Below, piece by piece: positions 5,293-7,014 of a DNA stretch of 7,014 nucleotides. Position 1 is the stretch's first letter; the number at the start of each line of letters is the position of its first letter. The notes under the pieces were generated by a model. The model saw only the letters and a list, made by a program, of their open reading frames with translations, searched no databases and was not told the DNA's origin. The position numbers were made by a program, and so were the translations under genes. Source of the stretch: JBQTIM01 sp052388135 (lineage in GTDB: Bacteria > Elusimicrobiota > Elusimicrobia > FEN-1173); the NCBI GenBank assembly GCA_052388135.1, contig JBQTIM010000082.1, forward strand, positions 1-7,014. Direction: 5' to 3'.

Positions 5293-6221
5293 GCGGGTTT
5301 CAAAAATTGGAGAAGGACGGCCTTCTGCACGTGCAGCCGGTTCTCCGCCTGGTCGAAGACCACGGAGCGGGGGCCGTCCATGACGGAATCGGTGATTTCA
5401 TCGCCGCGATGGGCCGGCAGGCAATGCATCACCACGGCGTCCGGCCGGGCCGCGGCCAACAGCTTGTCGTTGAGCTGGTAAGGCCTGAAAATTTTCTTGC
5501 GGTGCTCGCCTTCCTCTTCCTTCCCCATGGAAGCCCAAACGTCGGTGTAGAGGACGGAGGCGCCGGCCGCGGCGGCTTCGGCGCGCCGCTCGTAGACGAC
5601 GCGCCCGCCGCTGGCCGAACAAAGCTCGGCCGCCTTCTGAACGAATTCCTTTTCGGGATCGTAGCCTTCGGGCGAGCAGACCACCAAGTTGAGGCCCAGG
5701 AGTCCCGCCGCCAGCATCCAGGACTGGGCCACGTTGTTTCCGTCGCCGATGTAGACCAGGCGCAGGCGCTTCATATCGGCGGCGGCTTTCAGCTGGAAAA
5801 CCTCCTGGATGGTCAGGAGGTCCGCCAGGGTCTGGCACGGGTGTTCTTTTTCCGTCAATCCGTTGATCACAGGCACGGCGGCGTGGCGCGCCAGTTCCTC
5901 CGCGTCCCCGTGGCGGTTGGCCCGGATCATGATGCCCGACACGTAGCGCGACAGGGTGCGGGCGGTGTCGGCCACGGTTTCCCCCCGCTTCATCTGCAGG
6001 TCCTGGTAGTTCATGGGCAGGGCCAGGCCGCCCAGCTCGAACATGGCCACGGAAAAGGAAACGGCCGTGCGCGTGGACGGTTTCTGGAAGATCATCCCGA
6101 GGGATTTTCCGTGCAGGTCCTGGGAGGGCCGGCGCGCGGCCTTCAGCCGGCGGGCGGATTCCAGAAGCCGCTCGATGTCCGCGGCCGAAAGGTCGGCGAT
6201 GGACAGCAAATCTTTTTTCAC
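5289..6221 (-). CDS. argF: Ornithine carbamoyltransferase (arginine biosynthesis)
   Basis: This cytoplasmic enzyme condenses carbamoyl phosphate with ornithine to citrulline. The 310-residue length is normal. Diagnostic motifs are FQKPSTRTAVSF (45-56, carbamoyl phosphate site), HPCQTLADLLT (127-137), YTDVWASMGKE (225-235, the DxxxSMG ornithine loop) and HCLPAHRGDEIT (266-277, with the active-site Cys267). The SMG loop and HCLPAHRG distinguish it from aspartate carbamoyltransferase. STRTAVSF has Ala where Arg is common (STRTRVSF); this is a minor variation. The GTG start at 6221 overlaps the glutamate dehydrogenase stop (GTGA) and places MKKDLLSI at the N-terminus, as expected. The frame is open much further upstream, but that is the dehydrogenase gene read out of frame. 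No ARG box is visible, since the operon promoter lies beyond the window. Confidence 0.95.
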   Translation of the reverse strand: MKKDLLSIADLSAADIERLLESARRLKAARRPSQDLHGKSLGMIFQKPSTRTAVSFSVAMFELGGLALPMNYQDLQMKRGETVADTARTLSRYVSGIMIRANRHGDAEELARHAAVPVINGLTEKEHPCQTLADLLTIQEVFQLKAAADMKRLRLVYIGDGNNVAQSWMLAAGLLGLNLVVCSPEGYDPEKEFVQKAAELCSASGGRVVYERRAEAAAAGASVLYTDVWASMGKEEEGEHRKKIFRPYQLNDKLLAAARPDAVVMHCLPAHRGDEITDSVMDGPRSVVFDQAENRLHVQKAVLLQFLKPA

Positions 6222-7014
6222 GGGTAGATCCCCCGGATCTTGGCCGCCGCCGCCACGCGGGACACCCCCAGCATCATGGCGGCGCTGCGGAGATCCGTGT
6301 CCCGCTCCTTGGAAAGCGTCCAGACTTCCTGGAAGGCCTGGCTCATGATGTGCCGCAGGCGCTTGCGGATCTCGTCCTCGTCCCAGAAAAACGCCTGGAT
6401 GTCCTGCACCCACTCGAAGTAAGACACGGTGACGCCGCCGGCGTTGGCCAGGATGTCGGGCACCACGGTCACGCCCCGGCGGCGCAGAATGTCGTCGGCC
6501 TCGGGCGTGGTGGGGCCTTTGGCCGCATCCACCACGATGGAGGCCTTCAATCTGGGCGCGTTCTCTTCGGTGATCTGGCCTTCCAGGGCCGCGGGGATGA
6601 GGACGTCGCAATCCCCCGTCAGAAGGTCCGCGCCCGGGATGGCGTCCCCGCCCGTAAATCCGCTCACGCTTTTGGTCTTGCCGCCGTGCTCCAAAAGACG
6701 CGCGACGTCCAGCCCCTTGTCGTTCCACACGCCGCCCAGGCTGTCGGAAACGCCCACCACCTTCGGTCCCATATCGGCGAGGAGCCGCGCGGCATGGGAT
6801 CCCACGTTGCCGAAGCCTTGCACAGCCACCCGCAGGTCCTTGAGGGGGCGTCCGAGGAGGCGGCAGATGTCTTCCGTGACGTAAGCCACGCCGCGGCCCG
6901 TGGCGTCCACGCGGCCGGCGGAACCGCCGATTTCCAAGGGCTTGCCAGGCACCACGCCCGGAACGGAATGGCCCACGGTCCTGGAGTAAGTGTCCATCAT
7001 CCATCCCAGGATGC
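6218..7014 (-). CDS. gdhA: Glutamate dehydrogenase (Glu/Leu/Phe/Val family), C-terminal part
   Basis: The gene enters from beyond the right edge; only the last 265 or so residues are present, and the catalytic-lysine region is missing. The visible part starts at ILGWMMDTYS and has VPGKPLEIGG, the VDATGRGV segment, and the Rossmann motif QGFGNVGSHAARLL. After the second strand comes VVGVSDSLGG, whose Asp is typical of NAD-preferring forms. The phrases DVLIPAALEGQIT, ANAGGVTVSYFEWVQ and FFWDEDEI are characteristic of hexameric glutamate dehydrogenases and separate it from leucine or phenylalanine dehydrogenases. It interconverts glutamate with 2-oxoglutarate and ammonia. Any in-frame ATG near 7000 is internal. 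It overlaps argF by four bases (GTGA), linking nitrogen assimilation to arginine synthesis, as glutamate is the precursor of ornithine. Confidence 0.93.
   Translation of the reverse strand, partial: ILGWMMDTYSRTVGHSVPGVVPGKPLEIGGSAGRVDATGRGVAYVTEDICRLLGRPLKDLRVAVQGFGNVGSHAARLLADMGPKVVGVSDSLGGVWNDKGLDVARLLEHGGKTKSVSGFTGGDAIPGADLLTGDCDVLIPAALEGQITEENAPRLKASIVVDAAKGPTTPEADDILRRRGVTVVPDILANAGGVTVSYFEWVQDIQAFFWDEDEIRKRLRHIMSQAFQEVWTLSKERDTDLRSAAMMLGVSRVAAAAKIRGIYP

Noticed and set aside
4396..6227. Long + strand open frames (4396-5481 and 5307-6227)
   Set aside because: They are antisense to four minus-strand genes with firm family motifs, and their His/Gly/Arg-rich products resemble nothing.
6222..7004. 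N-terminal extension of ornithine carbamoyltransferase, suggesting a fusion
   Set aside because: The extra residues are glutamate dehydrogenase read in the wrong frame. The GTG at 6221 gives the normal family length.

Overview
The window looks like chromosomal DNA from an uncultured, G+C-rich (about two thirds by eye), Gram-negative bacterium. A lipoprotein signal, a SurA-type periplasmic chaperone domain and a bactofilin point to a cell with an outer membrane. The zinc-ribbon/DUF2007 gene and a short fold-back repeat starting GTCATTGCGAG are, from memory, common in Desulfobacterota (deltaproteobacteria), Nitrospirota and Omnitrophota-like genomes. I cannot place it more exactly from the sequence.

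Left half (+ strand). Positions 1-158 hold a terminator-like hairpin and a long imperfect palindrome (15-113), followed by a bactofilin gene with a clear ribosome binding site (159-545). A strong GC hairpin (582-607) separates it from a second + strand group: a CapA-like metallophosphatase lipoprotein (737-1801, true start probably upstream), a membrane-anchored SurA N-domain protein without a PPIase domain (1798-2508, 4-nt overlap), and a zinc-ribbon/DUF2007 gene (2516-2758). That last gene appears to be broken by a small fold-back element (2765-2870). The rest of its reading frame can be found in another frame beyond the element, at 2887-2991 and possibly further.

Right half (- strand). Six genes run leftward with no real intergenic space: glutamate dehydrogenase (cut by the window edge), ornithine carbamoyltransferase, a gamma-class carbonic anhydrase-like protein, an endonuclease III/MagIII-type DNA glycosylase, CutA and Maf. 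Every junction is a GTGA or ATGA overlap or a TAG directly followed by ATG, so this is almost certainly one translationally coupled operon. The genes are metabolically mixed: nitrogen assimilation and arginine synthesis first, then CO2/bicarbonate chemistry, DNA repair, a CutA protein and nucleotide-pool cleaning. The operon converges on the + strand group in the region 2759-3035.

Most of the window is conserved housekeeping or envelope gene content, and I see no new defence or mobile system. The points most worth a second look are the repeat-disrupted DUF2007 gene with its possible target duplication, the palindromic leader in front of the bactofilin, the missing conventional start codon of the CapA-like lipoprotein, and the glutamate at the lysine position of the DNA glycosylase.
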